DNA of 64,000 nucleotides, taken from the NCBI GenBank assembly GCA_026874595.1, contig CM049318.1, positions 30,724,956 through 30,788,955 on the forward strand. Reading direction: 5' to 3'. A program made the position numbers and the translations under genes. The first letter of the stretch is position 1. Every line of letters starts with the position of its first letter. A model generated the notes under the pieces. The model saw only the letters and a program-made list of their open reading frames with translations. It was not told where the DNA came from and searched no databases. This document shows, in pieces, positions 12,361 to 27,801 of the stretch. Source of the stretch: Sipunculus nudus (taxonomy: Eukaryota; Annelida; Sipuncula; Golfingiida; Sipunculidae).

Positions 12361-15300
12361 CATACATACATATATATATACACTCTTAATATAGGCATGA
12401 GGAGCAGCATGAATAAATTAAATATAAAAATAGGAAGCAGACTATATACCATTACTGAATGTTTTGGAAGCAGACTAAATTAATTCAATATCGAGATTCT
12501 CGTAAATACATTTTTGCTTAAGATATGATAGCGCATTTACGATTTACAAGTTGTTTGTTTTTTGTTTTTTTTTTTGTTTTGGGGGGGGGACACCTTCAGC
12601 ACTCAGGGTCTCAACTGACAGTCACAGTACACCTATGCCGAAACTTTTAGAGCATGGTGTACTAATGTCAATTGTCAGATGTCAACAAACTGGACTTTCT
12701 CGAATACCTTATACTTGAGTTGGAGGTTTGTCCTGGTGTAACTGTTGCTTTCTGTCTCTTCCCCTTCGATCACAGTAAACGGACCAATCTTCCCTTCCTC
12801 ATTTCTCCAGTAGTTTGGACAATTCTTCGTAATTAATTTGCAAAAGATATATTGAATGGAACAGCAAGGACCTTTTAATTATGGATATAGGTAGGTTATA
12901 TAGTGATCCATTACAATAACAAATTATCAATTTTCTTAAGCAATATGAATTATCAGTTTATATCATCAATTATAAATCGTTAGTTAAAAAAAGTTATCTT
13001 TGGTAACCAGTAAAACGGTTTATGGATACGAGCAGAGTATGCTATGAACAACTGCAAATTAAAGAAAAAAAAATGCTAGTTTTAAATAAAGTTCGTTATG
13101 AATAAACATATATATATATATATGTATATATATATATTAATCTATGTAAATAAATGTGTTTATGAAAAACCACTGTATAAACAATTTTAAACAAAGGGAA
13201 CATATTCAGTACTGTTTACTGGATTCAGTATTTTCCAGTTTGATTTAGTGACTCACCTCATCCGACCCGGTGTCATTGAGTGCAATAATTGTGTTGCTTT
13301 CGTAGTCATGCAAGAGTCTCCATATATCTACTATGGTACCCGGGAGTGGGCTCTGCGTGGCGATGAAGGCATGTCTCTTCTGGTAACCCTGAAATTTAAA
13401 TCGTGTTTTTATTATAACGTATATTGGAGTTTATTTTGGAGGAATAAAAAAACTTGCTTCACTCGTTCATGGTATCGGTTTCTTGGTATATTTTTTTTCA
13501 AATATTAATACAGGAAGAAAGGGTAAAATATTGCAACCAACTTTACGCAAAATTAGGGCATCAATAAAAATATGTTTATCTTTTTTATTTCCTAGCAGAG
13601 ACAATTTGCCTATAGAAAAGAAAATATTTTGCCCATTCTCACGACTTGACGAAAATTATTTTAGTTTTCCCTAAGATGTTTGGTTTACGTTGAGTAACAG
13701 AATTAGTATGAAACTGATCACACATTCATACATCCATGACAAACATGTCTTATTCGTCCCTTGGTAATTGTCAAAATAACATATCCTAAAATCATGTACC
13801 GAAAGGATATATATCATAAACTGTTTAGTTTGCCCCCTAACTATGTCGATAAACTTAACGATAAATAATTAATAAGACAGGTTATTTCCGGATTTGTACA
13901 CGTTACCTTTCAGTGCCCTTTCTTTTTTTTTTTTTGCATTTTTTAATAATATGAAAAACTGCAATTCAGACCCACATGCACAAAAACTGCATTGATGTAA
14001 TCACTTGTTTTTGTATCATTCGTTCTCAACAGAGGACGCCACTTAGAGTGCGGAAGAACATCGATGGACCTGTTCTTCTTTCTGTTTTCTTTATTTTTGG
14101 CGGTCGCAAGATCAGCATTGGATACAACCGGTTTCATCTTCTCGAGCATCTGTAATTATTATATGCTGAATATAAACAGCATCGTAATATCTCACTTTCA
14201 ACTAAAATATCTCATGCCAATACTCGCACACAAGAAACATATAATAACATATAATCCAAATTCGTACATCATATTCATCAACACATCGTTTTTTTTTTTT
14301 TTTTTATTTTTTGTTTTTTGTTTTGTTGGAGGTTACCGCTTCCATGTTTGTAATGATAACTTAACTACATATTTGGACATCTGCAGAATTCCATTCCGGT
14401 TTCGTACTACGTGACAGGGCAGTATCACACGTTTCCTCTCCTTTTATATCCTGGCGTCTACCAGTCCCGATGTCTACTGCTTCTGGGGGCCCAGGCTGCG
14501 AAATTGCTGGGTACTACCGACGCGAAAATCCCCAAAAGGCGCATTCGTGCCCACTCGGCCTTTCCATTAAGCATAAAGAGCGCTCATTCTTGGTGGGGCC
14601 GACAGTTGAAATTTCTCACCGCCTCGGCTAAGATTCCAACTAATGATCTCCCGACTTTGAGTCCTGTGCTCTACCCCTGAGCCGCAGAAGCCGGTTTATA
14701 TCATGTTATCAAATTGTTTATTCCTAAAGAGCAGTAGTTGCCGATGACCCAACATACTTTGCATATAACAAGAATGTGATATATTATAAAGAGGCGGGTG
14801 AGGCTTAAGTTACCAACCTCCGAAAATACACTTCTTGTTTTAAAGTTGAAACTTTGTTTCATGAAAAGGGATATCTTCATGAACATCATAATGAATAGTC
14901 TTCTATATCCATTTTTCCACCCCTTCCTGAAGAGCTTGTTTTTGTTTATGGCCCTTAACATGTGAGTTATACGTCACTGTTTGTATGGCATTAATATTGG
15001 TACTTACTTTAAATTGTTTGAACAGCTCTTGTTTGTTCACGCTTGATGTAAAGCCGTCGTAGCTGGCAGCGTCGTACACGGTTTTCCCGCAGTGTAACGC
15101 CTCTAGCACACTCTCATGTATAAACACATACTGATCCTAAAAATACAAGAGACTGTTACGTCAGTATATGGATCAACATTAGTTCAATATGTTTGTATAT
15201 GGACATTTCTTTTAATAATTATCAAGAAAAAATATTTCAGCTGTTAGAAATATCCAGTGATAGAGTAATTGTGTGTGTACCCCTAGTTACACATACGGAA

Positions 15301-17006
15301 CGATAATTTCCGATGTCAGCTAGGCACAGAAAATAGTCGGCCGTCGAGGATGACTGCCACTTTTGATTTAAAAACAGTTTCGGTCACATGAATATATCAT
15401 GCGAACATCGCACAGCCATCAGTACCACGTGCAACGTGCCATAAGACTTGCAGGATAAACAATGTAAAAGGAAACCACAACTAATCATAGGTGGTCTCGT
15501 GATAGTGTTTCAAATCTGGCCGTAGAAGTTCGAGTATTTTCGTTTCAGACTTAGCAAGACCATCTGCCACTTATTCAAAACACAAAAAGGTACAGCTACC
15601 CACGGCCACGTCGGCTATAGCGAGGTTTTTGTTTACAAGATCAGAGACTTCATCATGATGGAGGATCCGCCTGAGTGCTTGCGTTAAACAGCGTCTACCC
15701 GTGCTTATTTACACAACGATCTTACTAGTGTCCTCGAGTCGCCCTCGACTTCCCTCGATGACAGGTCCAGTCGTAACCTTTCGTGTGACTGAGCTTACGG
15801 TGATAAACCTATGTATTTGACTGTTTTTCCTTTTATCCTACACAAGGCAGCAGGTTTTGCTGTGCCACACTCACCAGGCTCTGTACCATATTGACTCGGT
15901 CTTTTCGCATCAGCTTGACACAATTACTAATGCTGATAAAGCCTTCATGTTTCGCCTGCTCCAGCAGATAGTCCACAGCCAAGAACGTTCCAGTTCGACC
16001 AACCCCAGCACTATCAGAAGACAATTATCAATATTGTACGTTACAAGATATTACACAACAAAAATATGATAAAAAATAAGGCTGAATATACAGTAGTTTG
16101 ATTGATCATATGTTGGACATGATGTTTCCTTTGTAAAAAAATTTCCTGCGTGAAAAAAATAATAATAAAACACATGAACACTAAAAAAATTAACGGTGCT
16201 TCGTGTTCATATTGTTCTGGATATTGCAACAAACAAACATATTTTGACAGAATAGAACAAAAATCATCTCGTCTAAAACGGCCGACAGCTAAGGCAATGG
16301 ATCCAGTTGGTTACTCGGGCATGGGTTATAAATATTTTCTTTTTAATTGTTTAACAATGTTCCCGTTATAGCCTAGTTGATGGCTTTAACCTGTTTCTGC
16401 AACTTCGATAAATATGAAACCGGGTTTCTACGAATTTACCAAAAACAAATCATTTGGTTTTTATTGTAGACCAAATATCATACATGATGCGTTTGCATCG
16501 CTGTACCTGCAATGAACCACTGTTGGTCCAACTTCCGGTCTGTACATTTGTTTGGCCTTTTGATGAAATTCAAGGAATGCTGCAGGACTCTCGGGGACAC
16601 CGTGGTCAGGCCAAGATATGTACTGTATCTGTGTCAACGGCTTTTTGGTATTATCCTGATAAGAATCGATACATAATACAAGCAAACGGAATGGCACAAC
16701 TTCGTTGGTTGCAAAAACGAAGTATATTTTTAGATAACATTTGTTTTTGCCTTTCAAACGTATATTCATATAAAGTATAATTTTGGCCAGTTAAAACTTC
16801 GTTGTATATGTGATACCTTTTCAATTTCCATTTGCCGTATTATAAAGTGCGGGAATTTTTCTTCTTTTAATTTTCTCACAGCGATTCCTCGGTGTGTTAT
16901 GCTTCCTGTGATTATCTGTTCAGGCCAGTACTGGTAACATTTTACCTGGAGGTTGAAATAAGGTTACTTATAATTATGAGGTTGTCTAAATAAGGTTACT
17001 TAAGTA

Positions 17007-17044
<38 letters not shown>

Positions 17045-17400
17045 ATGTGTGTGTGTGTTTATAAACCATAAATTGCTGTTTGATATATCGAAATGAAAGA
17101 GTTTGTCTTAATTTGTAATAAATATCAACACTACCAATATCAGTAGACATGCATAATATTCAGATAAGAAGAGTTCATCAAACTATATCAAACGGTAATA
17201 TAACTGAATCGTTTACTGCTTACGCATTATATATAAAGCAATATAAACATTTTCCTGAGGCAAGGAACATAAGCTAGGAAACTGACGTGCTGTACCTTTC
17301 CCTTTTCCTTAAGGCATGTCACCATCACAACCAACGGAACATTTTGCTCCCACAACATCTGTATAAAATCTACAACTGTCTCTTTCACGGGTCCTATCGA

Positions 17401-17465
<65 letters not shown>

Positions 17466-17920
17466 GATGTGTCTATAAGTTTAAAATCACGTTTAACCTA
17501 ATGGAGATTGGAATAAGTAAAAATGGCACTAACACAACATAATTTAAAAGTAACAAAGAACGATGCAGTGGAAGACATGAACTATAGATAAATGTGTAAA
17601 TGAGCACAATACCTTGTGACGCTATGAATGATTTTGATGCTCTAAAGCCCTGTAATAATAAAGTGTACTCAGCTGATTTCAATCCCTTCACACGTTTGTC
17701 TGTTTCCCAAAGCTGTGACATTGTTGATATTTAATTTTTCTTTCAAGTGCAGTTAAAGGAAGTGTTACTATTGAGTATATGCAGTGTATAAACGTCTTTG
17801 TAAAGGGCTCGATAAAATGGTTGGGTAATCCGATCAAACAGTATGTGATATTCTTCAGGTTGTTTTTAGGCAACATTTCGTTAAACTTTATCGTTGTATA
17901 CTAAACGCTATATGGTAGAG

Positions 17921-17981
<61 letters not shown>

Positions 17982-18672
17982 TACAGGGACCTGGACAGGC
18001 TTAGTGGTAAAACGCTCGGCCTTCTCCGCTGGCGACCCGGGTTCGATTCCCGGCGTGGCTATGAGAATGGGTTGTAGTTGCCCGTCCATTGTCGGTGGTT
18101 TTCTCCGGGTCCTCCTGTTTCCTCCACCCTTATGAACTACCGAGCGCCAACATCCGAGCCATGGAGAGTGCCTCATATTAGTTATTATAACTAGTTGTAC
18201 AATCCATGTAAAATAAATAAAGTTTTATGTATACTTACATTGATGAAATTAGCATTAATATACTGGGAAAACGGAGTGTCGCCCTCGATGAAAACACGGC
18301 TGTGATCATCTGTGGAAGTTTTTTTTGCATAATTATAAAAACAGTATTAACACGTTGAGGTATTATTTTGAAAATATACATTTTGAGCCAGATCTCCTTC
18401 TTAATGAGTATTTAACGTGTGTAACGTGTGTAATTTCCATGTGCATACCAAACTGGCATATGGTTATAATATATAAAATGTGCATAGCGATTCTATGTAG
18501 AAAATGTGTTTCAGACTGCCAGATTCTGTGTAGCATCGTAAGTGAAAATTATATTCTTTTTGTGATGTAGAAATCCGTAATATTTAATCGAATTAAGTTA
18601 ATAACACCATTTAAATGTGACGTTTTGAGGTATAAACTCACATAATAAAAACAATAATAAATTCTATATAAT

Positions 18673-18727
<55 letters not shown>

Positions 18728-21700
18728 ATAATAATAAAAACTGACTCTAACTTTTCCTCAAGGATTTTACAAGCCGCATTAAATAGACGAGTATAACCCA
18801 TGTATCAGAAAAACCTATTAAAACTAATTGCTGAAATAATCTGATCCAATGATTGGAACATCAACTTTTACCTACACGCTATAATGTTCCTGAATCTGTT
18901 TTTTATAGTGGCCTCCGATGTGCTGCCGACCTCACATGGTGCATGGAGTCCCATGGGCATGGACTAAAGTATTGAAATGCAATTTTATTTTAAGTTAGAG
19001 TTAAATAAGTGAGCAATATGAATCGTACTTAAACATATCTGGAGCAGACTTCCTGATATTGAGTGCCTTTATTTCAAGTAAAATTTCATCACTCTAGATC
19101 CAGGAGAATATCATATTCAAATACCTCGTATTCCTCTAGAAATCCATTTTCAGTTTGCTTCATTCCGCAAACATAATCGGGGAACTCTTCAACTCGTATT
19201 CCCAGGTTTTCATAATTGACCGCTTCTGGAAGGCTCTGGCGTGGATCAATAATTGAGGATGGTTGAGCAGTTGAGACCGCTGGAAATGCATCTGTAACCA
19301 TTGACACCAAACGTATTGACCATCAGCGTTCACATTTTAAATTTGTTATAATTTACCGTTCAAGAAGAAAAAAAAAATAACTGCCACCTTGCAGACAAAT
19401 ATTCTACAGTTTTGCTTATATCATATTCAATATGTTTTCCAAACATTTAAATATACTATCACGATATCTTTATCCTTTTCGTAAGCCGTCCGATCAGCCA
19501 ATAGTTGGTTTCTTAATCATGCATTTGGGTTTGCCTGGTAAGTGTGCAAACGTTTTAAGGCAGAAGTACACATCCAAAATTACAGAATCAAAAACATGAA
19601 TGACTAGATTAAACCTTTCCCATGCTGGATATTGCACTACCCCCCCCCCCCCCCCCCACACACACACGTATAATTAAGGTCGTAACAGAGTGTATTTAAG
19701 AATTCTCGAAAATCAAGATATTTCAAGACGTTAATAATACATAACATATTCTGTTGAATTTTTGGGATATTATAGCTTCTGGTAACCTTTTTGGAATCAA
19801 TTTTGCTGCACATTTATTTTCATTACATGTAACCCATTGCCAATTTATCACCACGGAGATTCTATTTTTATAATGTGGGCATGATTAAGTTTTCGAAAGA
19901 AGGCTAGACATGCGTACCAAGTGTAATGGGATTCCTACTTTTAGCAGATTTCTTCCGTCTTTGTCTTTTCCTGAAAGTAAAAGGCAATTTGTTATGTATA
20001 ATTGCCCGCTGATTAATGATTCGTAATAATAAAGGACAGAGTACTGTGTATCGGTCGACCTCGAGGTGTCAAATCGTAATATTCCCCATATGATCAGGTG
20101 TAATCAGGATTAAATCGCAAGTAGCTACGCCCCACCTTAACCTGTATAATACATTGAACACAAAGTGTGTGAAATGAATATGATGTTTATTTTTAATTCA
20201 TGCCAAAGCGCACGCTGTTTTCTATCATTAACAAAATCCAGATGTCAATTAAACATGATATTTAATGTATTGTCCTCGTGAAGATTATGTATTCGCATGT
20301 ATATATGTAACCGTGTGGGATAAGGACCTTACTCACCCCAACAAGAAAACAGTCAGGACCATTGCGAGAACCACTAATACTGTTGCTGTAATCCCGACAC
20401 CTACTGCAATACTCAAATACGAGTAAGAAGTCTGGGTGCCTGAAATGACAACATCCGTAAAGTTGTATAACATCCAGTCCAGTTTTGATCACTATCAGCG
20501 GTGCAACAATATCAATATATTGTTATATTTAATTGTCCTAACGAACGACAACTATCAAATGCATAATTCTTAAAATGCAAGTCCACCGTAAGAAATAAAA
20601 ATCGCATTCGATTGAGCGACATCCACTGAACGCGTCCCAAACGTATTATAATCAGTCATATATGTACTCAGCGTTTGGCAAGCCACGCCTTCTCTCCCTT
20701 CTACACACTGGCCACTCGCACATGTTCCGTTGACATTACTACAGTCGTTTCCATTTTTACAGTAACAAGAGTTGTTACAGTTAAAACCAAATTTCCCATC
20801 TTCGCAAGCTGTGAAGTACCGAAATACGAAACAATATTATGCTCCTTAGACATGACCGATAACTTATTGAATGGCCCAAATGTGTCCACTGAATTTAAAA
20901 TTCCGTTTTTTTTTTAAATTTGAAATGTAATTTTATGCCAGATTAAGTCAAAGCTTTGATTGTACAATGAGAACGTACGCGCTCCGATATATTATTACTT
21001 ACCGATTTATATACATTATTATTCTAGGCAGAAAATTGGAAAGGACGATACATGTTAGATATAGGTTCAATAGTATTTTGAAAACAAAAATTGAGGTTAT
21101 AGGCCCAGAAAATTAGAACATGCATTTCTTATAGCAATAGTCTTATAAACATGCGCTGTTTGATTAAGTGACATTAATTTTGAGCACGGTGTACTCACGT
21201 ATACTGCAGGTTTCGTCTCTGAATCCCGCCTTACACCCTCCATCACATGTTCCATTTATATTATCACATTTATATGTATTTAAACAGTTTTCCGAACAAA
21301 TGTGAAGACATTCCTTCCCCCATCTTCCCCCCCTGCATGCTGGAAATATTACAGAAGAAAAAATGTGGATTGCTTGGATGAATTAAATTATAATTCTCTA
21401 AATTACAAATGATAAATAACTATTTTTTAAGTCTTATATAATAACTTATTTTGGGAATCGAACGTCCTTGGTGTAAAATACACTTTATAAATGTTATATT
21501 GTATAGATAAATGCAGTTGGAAAGGAAGGAAAGGAAATAATTAAGAAAACTTCAAAGCTTTTTTTTATTAGCCATTGGACTTTGTTTTAATTTACGAATA
21601 CATTTTTCTCTCTAGGTCAACGCATTTGATTAAGGTGTTATAATATCTGATACTTTCAGGACTTTCATGATTTATATAGATTACAACCAGGATTATAATA

Positions 21701-21755
21701 CCACTTTTGCACTATTGAAGTGGTTAACATATAAGTAATTGTGGTTCAGTGTACG

Positions 21756-21798
<43 letters not shown>

Positions 21799-23521
21799 AA
21801 AGGAATGTACTTTCGTATGACAATGCTGTACTCACTTAAATTGCATGCTAGACTTCTAAATCCCGCTTTACAGCCTCCATTACAATTACCATTTGAGTTA
21901 TTACAACCTTTTATACAGTTTTCGGAACACGGGTTACGACAGTCCTGGCCCCATCTGCCCAGGTCGCATACTAGATGTATAGACAACAGGGGCGGATGTT
22001 AAAATTAGCAGATAAAATACATTTGAATCCTGTTAAACTGGAATAAGGTTTTGATCATGCTTAACAAAAAGAGTTGGAAAGGATGACTACTACTATTATC
22101 GTTGTATGTTATAAAGAAGAATCGTTTATTTGAATGAGATTTGAAATTAGTGAACAGTTTTTTGTTTATATGTATATCCTGAAACGAATACTGACTTTCA
22201 CTGCATGTGACCCCTCTGAACCCAGGTTTACAGACACACGCCCCGTCCGTTTTGTTGCAGTTGTTCTTACTGACACAATGTTCTGAACATTTCTCAGTAC
22301 AACCAGCGCCCCAGAAACCATCCTGGCATTCTGTAAAAAATTATTATTCTGCCTTTTGTTTGTCACATCTGAAGCAGAAACGTATATATATTTATAAAAT
22401 ATGTACAATTTATGTATAAAATATATTCATGTATATATATGTGTGTGTCAAGTCTTCAAATTATTACTTTTCTGTGAATTTAACGTCCTTGGTATAAATG
22501 CACATTATATTTGTCATATTGTACCAATGAATTAAGTAGGACAGGAAGGATAGAAAATATTTAATAAAACTTAAAATCTTTTTTTCTATAGCCATTTCGC
22601 TTTGTATTAATTTACAAATACCTTTTCTTCCTTTGTCAACACATTTGCTTTTATTTTACAGTGTTAGAATTTATGATACATCCATCACTTCCATGATTAA
22701 TACAGATTACAACCAGGGTTATAATACCACTTTTGCACTTTTGACGTGGTTAAAAAATAAGTAATTATGGTTTAGGGTACGTTCTCTTTAATATATAGTT
22801 TATATGACATCGCTGTACTCACTTAATTTGCATGCTAGACTTCTAAATCTTACTAAGGTCGCATACTAGATGTACTGACAACAGTTCAGCATGTTAAAAT
22901 TAGCTGATAGTATAATACAATGGAATCATGCAAGATTAGAATCAGGTTTTGACCATGCTAAACAAAAAAGGTTTGAAAGGATAACTATTTGTACTAAGGT
23001 TGTATGTTATATAGTCAAAACGTTAATTCGAATGAGATTTGAAATAAGTGAACAGATTTATATATATATATCCATATATGTCCCGAAAAAAATACTGACT
23101 TTCACTGAACCCAGGTTTACAGACACACGCCCCGTCCGTTTTGTTGCAGTTGTTCTTTCTGATACAATGTTCTGAACATTTCCCAGTACAATCAGCGCCC
23201 CAGAAGCCCTGCTGGCATTCTGAAAGAAAATACAGGTTTACAAACACACGCCCCATCTGTTGCAGTTGTTCTTACTGACACAATATTCTGAACATTTCTC
23301 AGTAAAACCAGCGCCCACGAAGCCATCTTGGCATTCTAAAATAAATTATTATTCTCCCTTTTTTATTTGTCACACCTGAAGAAAACACGCATATGAATAT
23401 ATAAAATATATATATATATATATATGTGTGTGTATGTGTGTGTATGATTCATGATGGTGTGGTCGTATCAGTGGCAAGGCCAACCATATGGTTTGGTCGA
23501 GGTCCTTAAGGTGAAACAAGC

Positions 23522-23569
<48 letters not shown>

Positions 23570-24209
23570 ATAAATCTTTTAAAGATTAAAGATTATACTG
23601 ATGTTCCACAAATCCCTATTAGTAGGAAGCAAGCATATTTAAACTTGTTTTTACACACTGCGGGGCTGTAAATTGTCTCCTACTAAACATATCAAATATT
23701 GTTAGTTAATGCATTATTATTATGATTATTATTAGTAATTTTGTAAGGGATTAGTTGTTAATTATGTTAACCGTGGGGCCCACATCTATATATATAATGC
23801 ATTATGTGAACAACAAAAAGACGCATGCATCAATAAGTCTAATGTTGTAACGTAATTGTAATTCTTGAGACCTGAGGTAATTTAAGTACATACACACCAA
23901 AAAATATTTGAAGTGAAAAATACTCATTGACTGTTATTTGCGTGTCATTTTCGGGTTTATATTATTATTAAAAATGCTGCTTTCAAACATCTGGCCATCC
24001 AGCTCCAGTGACAGTAGCTGGGTATTTAGAGATGATTTTAATTACCCCAGAATCAAGAAACCGGAAGCTTTTCTATAGTCTTATGGTGTATTCAAGGGTA
24101 AATTTTAAAAAAAAATAGGCATAGCAAGCATCTTGTTTTTGGCCATCCACCATGATGTTACAGAACAATCATAGAGTTTGAAGACTTCACTTCTGCACAC
24201 AAACAAAAT

Positions 24210-24254
<45 letters not shown>

Positions 24255-25052
24255 AAAAAACATGAGAGAAATGTGTAGATATATAATCCCTCTACTGTTA
24301 GATTTATTTTATACATTTTTATTGTCTCACACTCTTTACATTTACATTACAGACAATATATTGCTAATTCTTTGTTCTTTCTTCACAAATTTTCAATAAA
24401 TACAACTAAAATAGTTTCTCTTTAGGTCAATAGGAACCTTTAGAACTGATAATAAATATACATTATTAAATCAGATATATATCTATATTTACATTACGGA
24501 CAATATCTTGCTAAGCTTTTGTTCTTTCTTTTCCATATGGGACTAACATTACCACACTCGTGCATAGAGAAACATGAAAATATTTATTTACTTATACGCC
24601 ATATTCTATTAAAGTATGTAATAATCGAACATAAAATTATTGTGTGGTAACAAACATAACACTTGCCAGTAATTGACTGGCATGGGTGTTAGGAAAATGA
24701 AAGGGGAGGGGCACCCCTTTGCGCCCCCCCCCATCCCCCCCCCCATGAATAAGCCCCTGGCAAATATACCTTTTACGTGAACCTCTTGAGGAATCGCAAA
24801 TAAAACCTTCTGCAGCCTCTTTACTTATAAAGATAATCATTACTGCAATACCTTTTATACCTTTTCCTTATACGGGATGTCTCACTTAGACAATATTTTG
24901 GGAATGTAACCAGAGCATATCATTTATATATGTTAAATATTGTAAAATAATGAATTTGTTACTATAAATACATGTATTATTGAGTTTTTGTGGGTCTATC
25001 TTGTGTTTTTGGGTTTTGCGTGACCAACTCGGACAAACGCCTAGTAACACGT

Positions 25053-25092
<40 letters not shown>

Positions 25093-27739
25093 TCACACAA
25101 AGAATGTTATCGTCAGAACGTGGTAAAATATGAAAAAAAAGTGTTAATGCCCTATTTGCGTAAAGAATTAAATAGTTTTTTTAATGATTGAAATCAACCC
25201 TATCACACAGTGACTGCTATATCACAATCAGAGAGTAATATAAGAATGAAAATCATAAAACGCACCAATTTCGCACATCGGGGGCTGCCATCCTGGTCTA
25301 CAAATGCACTGTCCAGTGGCCTTATCGCATGGCAACGAGGCGCATCCTTTGCTGCAAATTCCCGTGCAGTTATCTTGATAGTGATGAACAAGACAAGTAC
25401 AAGATCCATCTGTATATCCACACATACCCTCTTGACATCCACCGCTGCATAACTGACTGCAGTTTAGTCCAAACTGTCCTCTCTCGCAGACTGCCGAAAA
25501 TATTATATATCAAAATTTAGCATAATTTTTAATCGTGGTATTTATTTATTTGTTTTAACTGCCTAATGGATTTTTTTATAAAAAACAACTAATAGTTTCT
25601 TTTATAGATTTATTTTGCATTACTATCCATGTACATTTTTTTGTGATGCCCGACTTTATTTTTTGCAGGAATATGTAGGCTGTTCTAAAACACAAAAGAA
25701 CAACTGGTATTAATAGCCAATTAGTTCTTTTAAATTGTTTTTTACATCATATTAATTTCCATTATAATTTAATATCATGTGTTTTATCAAATTCCTGTAT
25801 CGTTTTCGTGACGCTCTTCTTCAAGTGGATGGGATCACAATACATATTTTTCCAATGTTTTAAAACGGTAATATGGAGCAATGGCCAGCTTTCATCAAGA
25901 ATTGCTTTGTGTCTTCTTTTTTTGGTGCTGTGGCCAAATATATTAATAACCTTTAACCCCATATTATCTGTAAATTATGTAGAGAAACATACAGATACCT
26001 GGTAATTTGGTTGACTGCAACAGTTTTCTATTAGTTTGCAAATATAAAATAACCCTTCCTTGCAAGGTTGTTGGTAACTTGCTGATTGTCTGTCTCTAAA
26101 AATGACGATAGAAAAGTACTCACCAGATTCACACGTGGGTGGTTGGTATCCTGGTTTACAGAGACAGTGCCCATGTTGTTTATCACATGACCTCGTGTTA
26201 AAACAGTTGCTTGAACAACTATTGTTACAGTGAGGACCGAACCAGCCATCTTTACACAGGCAGGTACCTGTTTCTCCGTTACAGACGTTACTACAACCGG
26301 TGGAACATTTGAAAGCACAGTGGAGGCCCCATGTCCCGGTCGAACAAACTGAGGGAAAAAGTGGATTCCAATATGTGATAACCTTCACTACAATAGACTG
26401 TTGATAAGCAAATCATACAAAATACTGTTACGGTTTTGATTTATATGAAACTTGTATTCCTTGTATCTTTTTATATCTAGCTCTGATAATAGCATTATTT
26501 TACGGTCATCTATGAAAGCGTATTATATAATGACAACTACAATTACCAGTAGGTTCCAGAAACTGCCATCGGCCACCTGCACCTTGACCAGTGCTGATGG
26601 CTACAGCGTTTATTGTACCGATATCGCCAGAGGTATATTGTAGAAATGCCTCAGACCCTGAAACCCACACAGGAAAGGTGAAAGCAACCAACCAACAGGA
26701 GACACACTTAATAAACATATTTTTTTCAGCTCGAATTATTGCTCTTCGTTGTTGTTGATACTGCTTTGACTGCAAGGAAATTTGAAGAAATTGCAATGCA
26801 GCTTAAACAGTATGTTTTTGCAAAGGGCAACATGGACTGTCTATATGGCCTGCTCGCTAATAATAGAAATAGCTGAAATGAGGTTGCATTCAGATTATGC
26901 ATTCATATTTTGTTAAATTATTTTGCACATTACGATCGCAAGTTATATACGATCTTTCACAGACTAGTTTGGTATTCTTTGATATGTTCCATATTCTCCG
27001 ACAATCTGTATCATAAAGGCCGAACAGAAACCAAACACTATTCATATGCTAGAAGTGGGTTGCAAAAATAATCACACTTCCCTGAGAAAACCAACGAATT
27101 AAATAGAAAAAATACAAAGTTATTTTTCTAATATATAAAATTATCTAAGTATTATTAGCATGTTTTAATACAAATACACATAAAGTTCATAGAAAGCTGT
27201 TGAATGTATTATTGACGGTGCCCTTAATGTAGTCAGTGGTATTGAAAATGGCACCTACCTGTTTTGGCACCTTTTCCAACCCAAATAAAATTTTGGCTCC
27301 ATAATACCCAGAACTGCCGATACTCATTGCACTTAAGAATCCGATTTGTTGAGTTTGTTGCTACAGTTCGTCCCCCGTTGATAACGTGAATGATTGATTT
27401 AGTGTTCCCCCAACCACCAATTATTACTTCGTATGTCCAAACCTGTGTATTTCCAAATTCACTGGACAATGCCAAGTGAGCATCTCTGCAGGCTTTGACA
27501 CTGAAGGAGAATTTTTTTGCAGCCGTAGTGGAGAACAAAGCCAGATCGTACGTTTTTGCAGTTGGAGTTTTTATCCTAATTTGTTTTGCTGAAATTACAG
27601 GAAGCAGGTAATGAGGGACATGCCTTAATGAATTAACAATATGATTATTCGTTATATTATAAAATTTGATGAATGTATTATAAGCGTACACGTATTCATA
27701 TATCCTATTGAAATTCTATTGAGGTCCCGAGCAGGTAGG

Positions 27740-27801
<62 letters not shown>

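Larger units (their letters stand above)
21450..22370. repeat. Intragenic duplication, copy 1 (exons 10 and 11)
   Basis: Exonic and intronic sequence align with 22465-23340, for example AACGTCCTTGGT at about 21461 and 22480 and the nearly identical exon 10 and exon 9 bodies. Contains two intact EGF exons. Confidence 0.8.
22465..23340. repeat. Intragenic duplication, copy 2 (exon 9, P1, P2)
   Basis: Diverged partner of 21450-22370. It has decayed: the exon 11 counterpart is reduced to 43 nt, exon 9 lost 15 nt, and an extra dead exon copy is present. Confidence 0.8.

Noticed and set aside
16454-16780. Plus-strand 108-codon ORF
   Set aside because: Antisense to RPTP exon 22, which contains the WPD loop and catalytic cysteine on the minus strand.
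17982-18060. A functional tRNA gene at the B-box match
   Set aside because: The cloverleaf is not well formed and it continues into a SINE core and tail; a second copy of the core lies at the window end.
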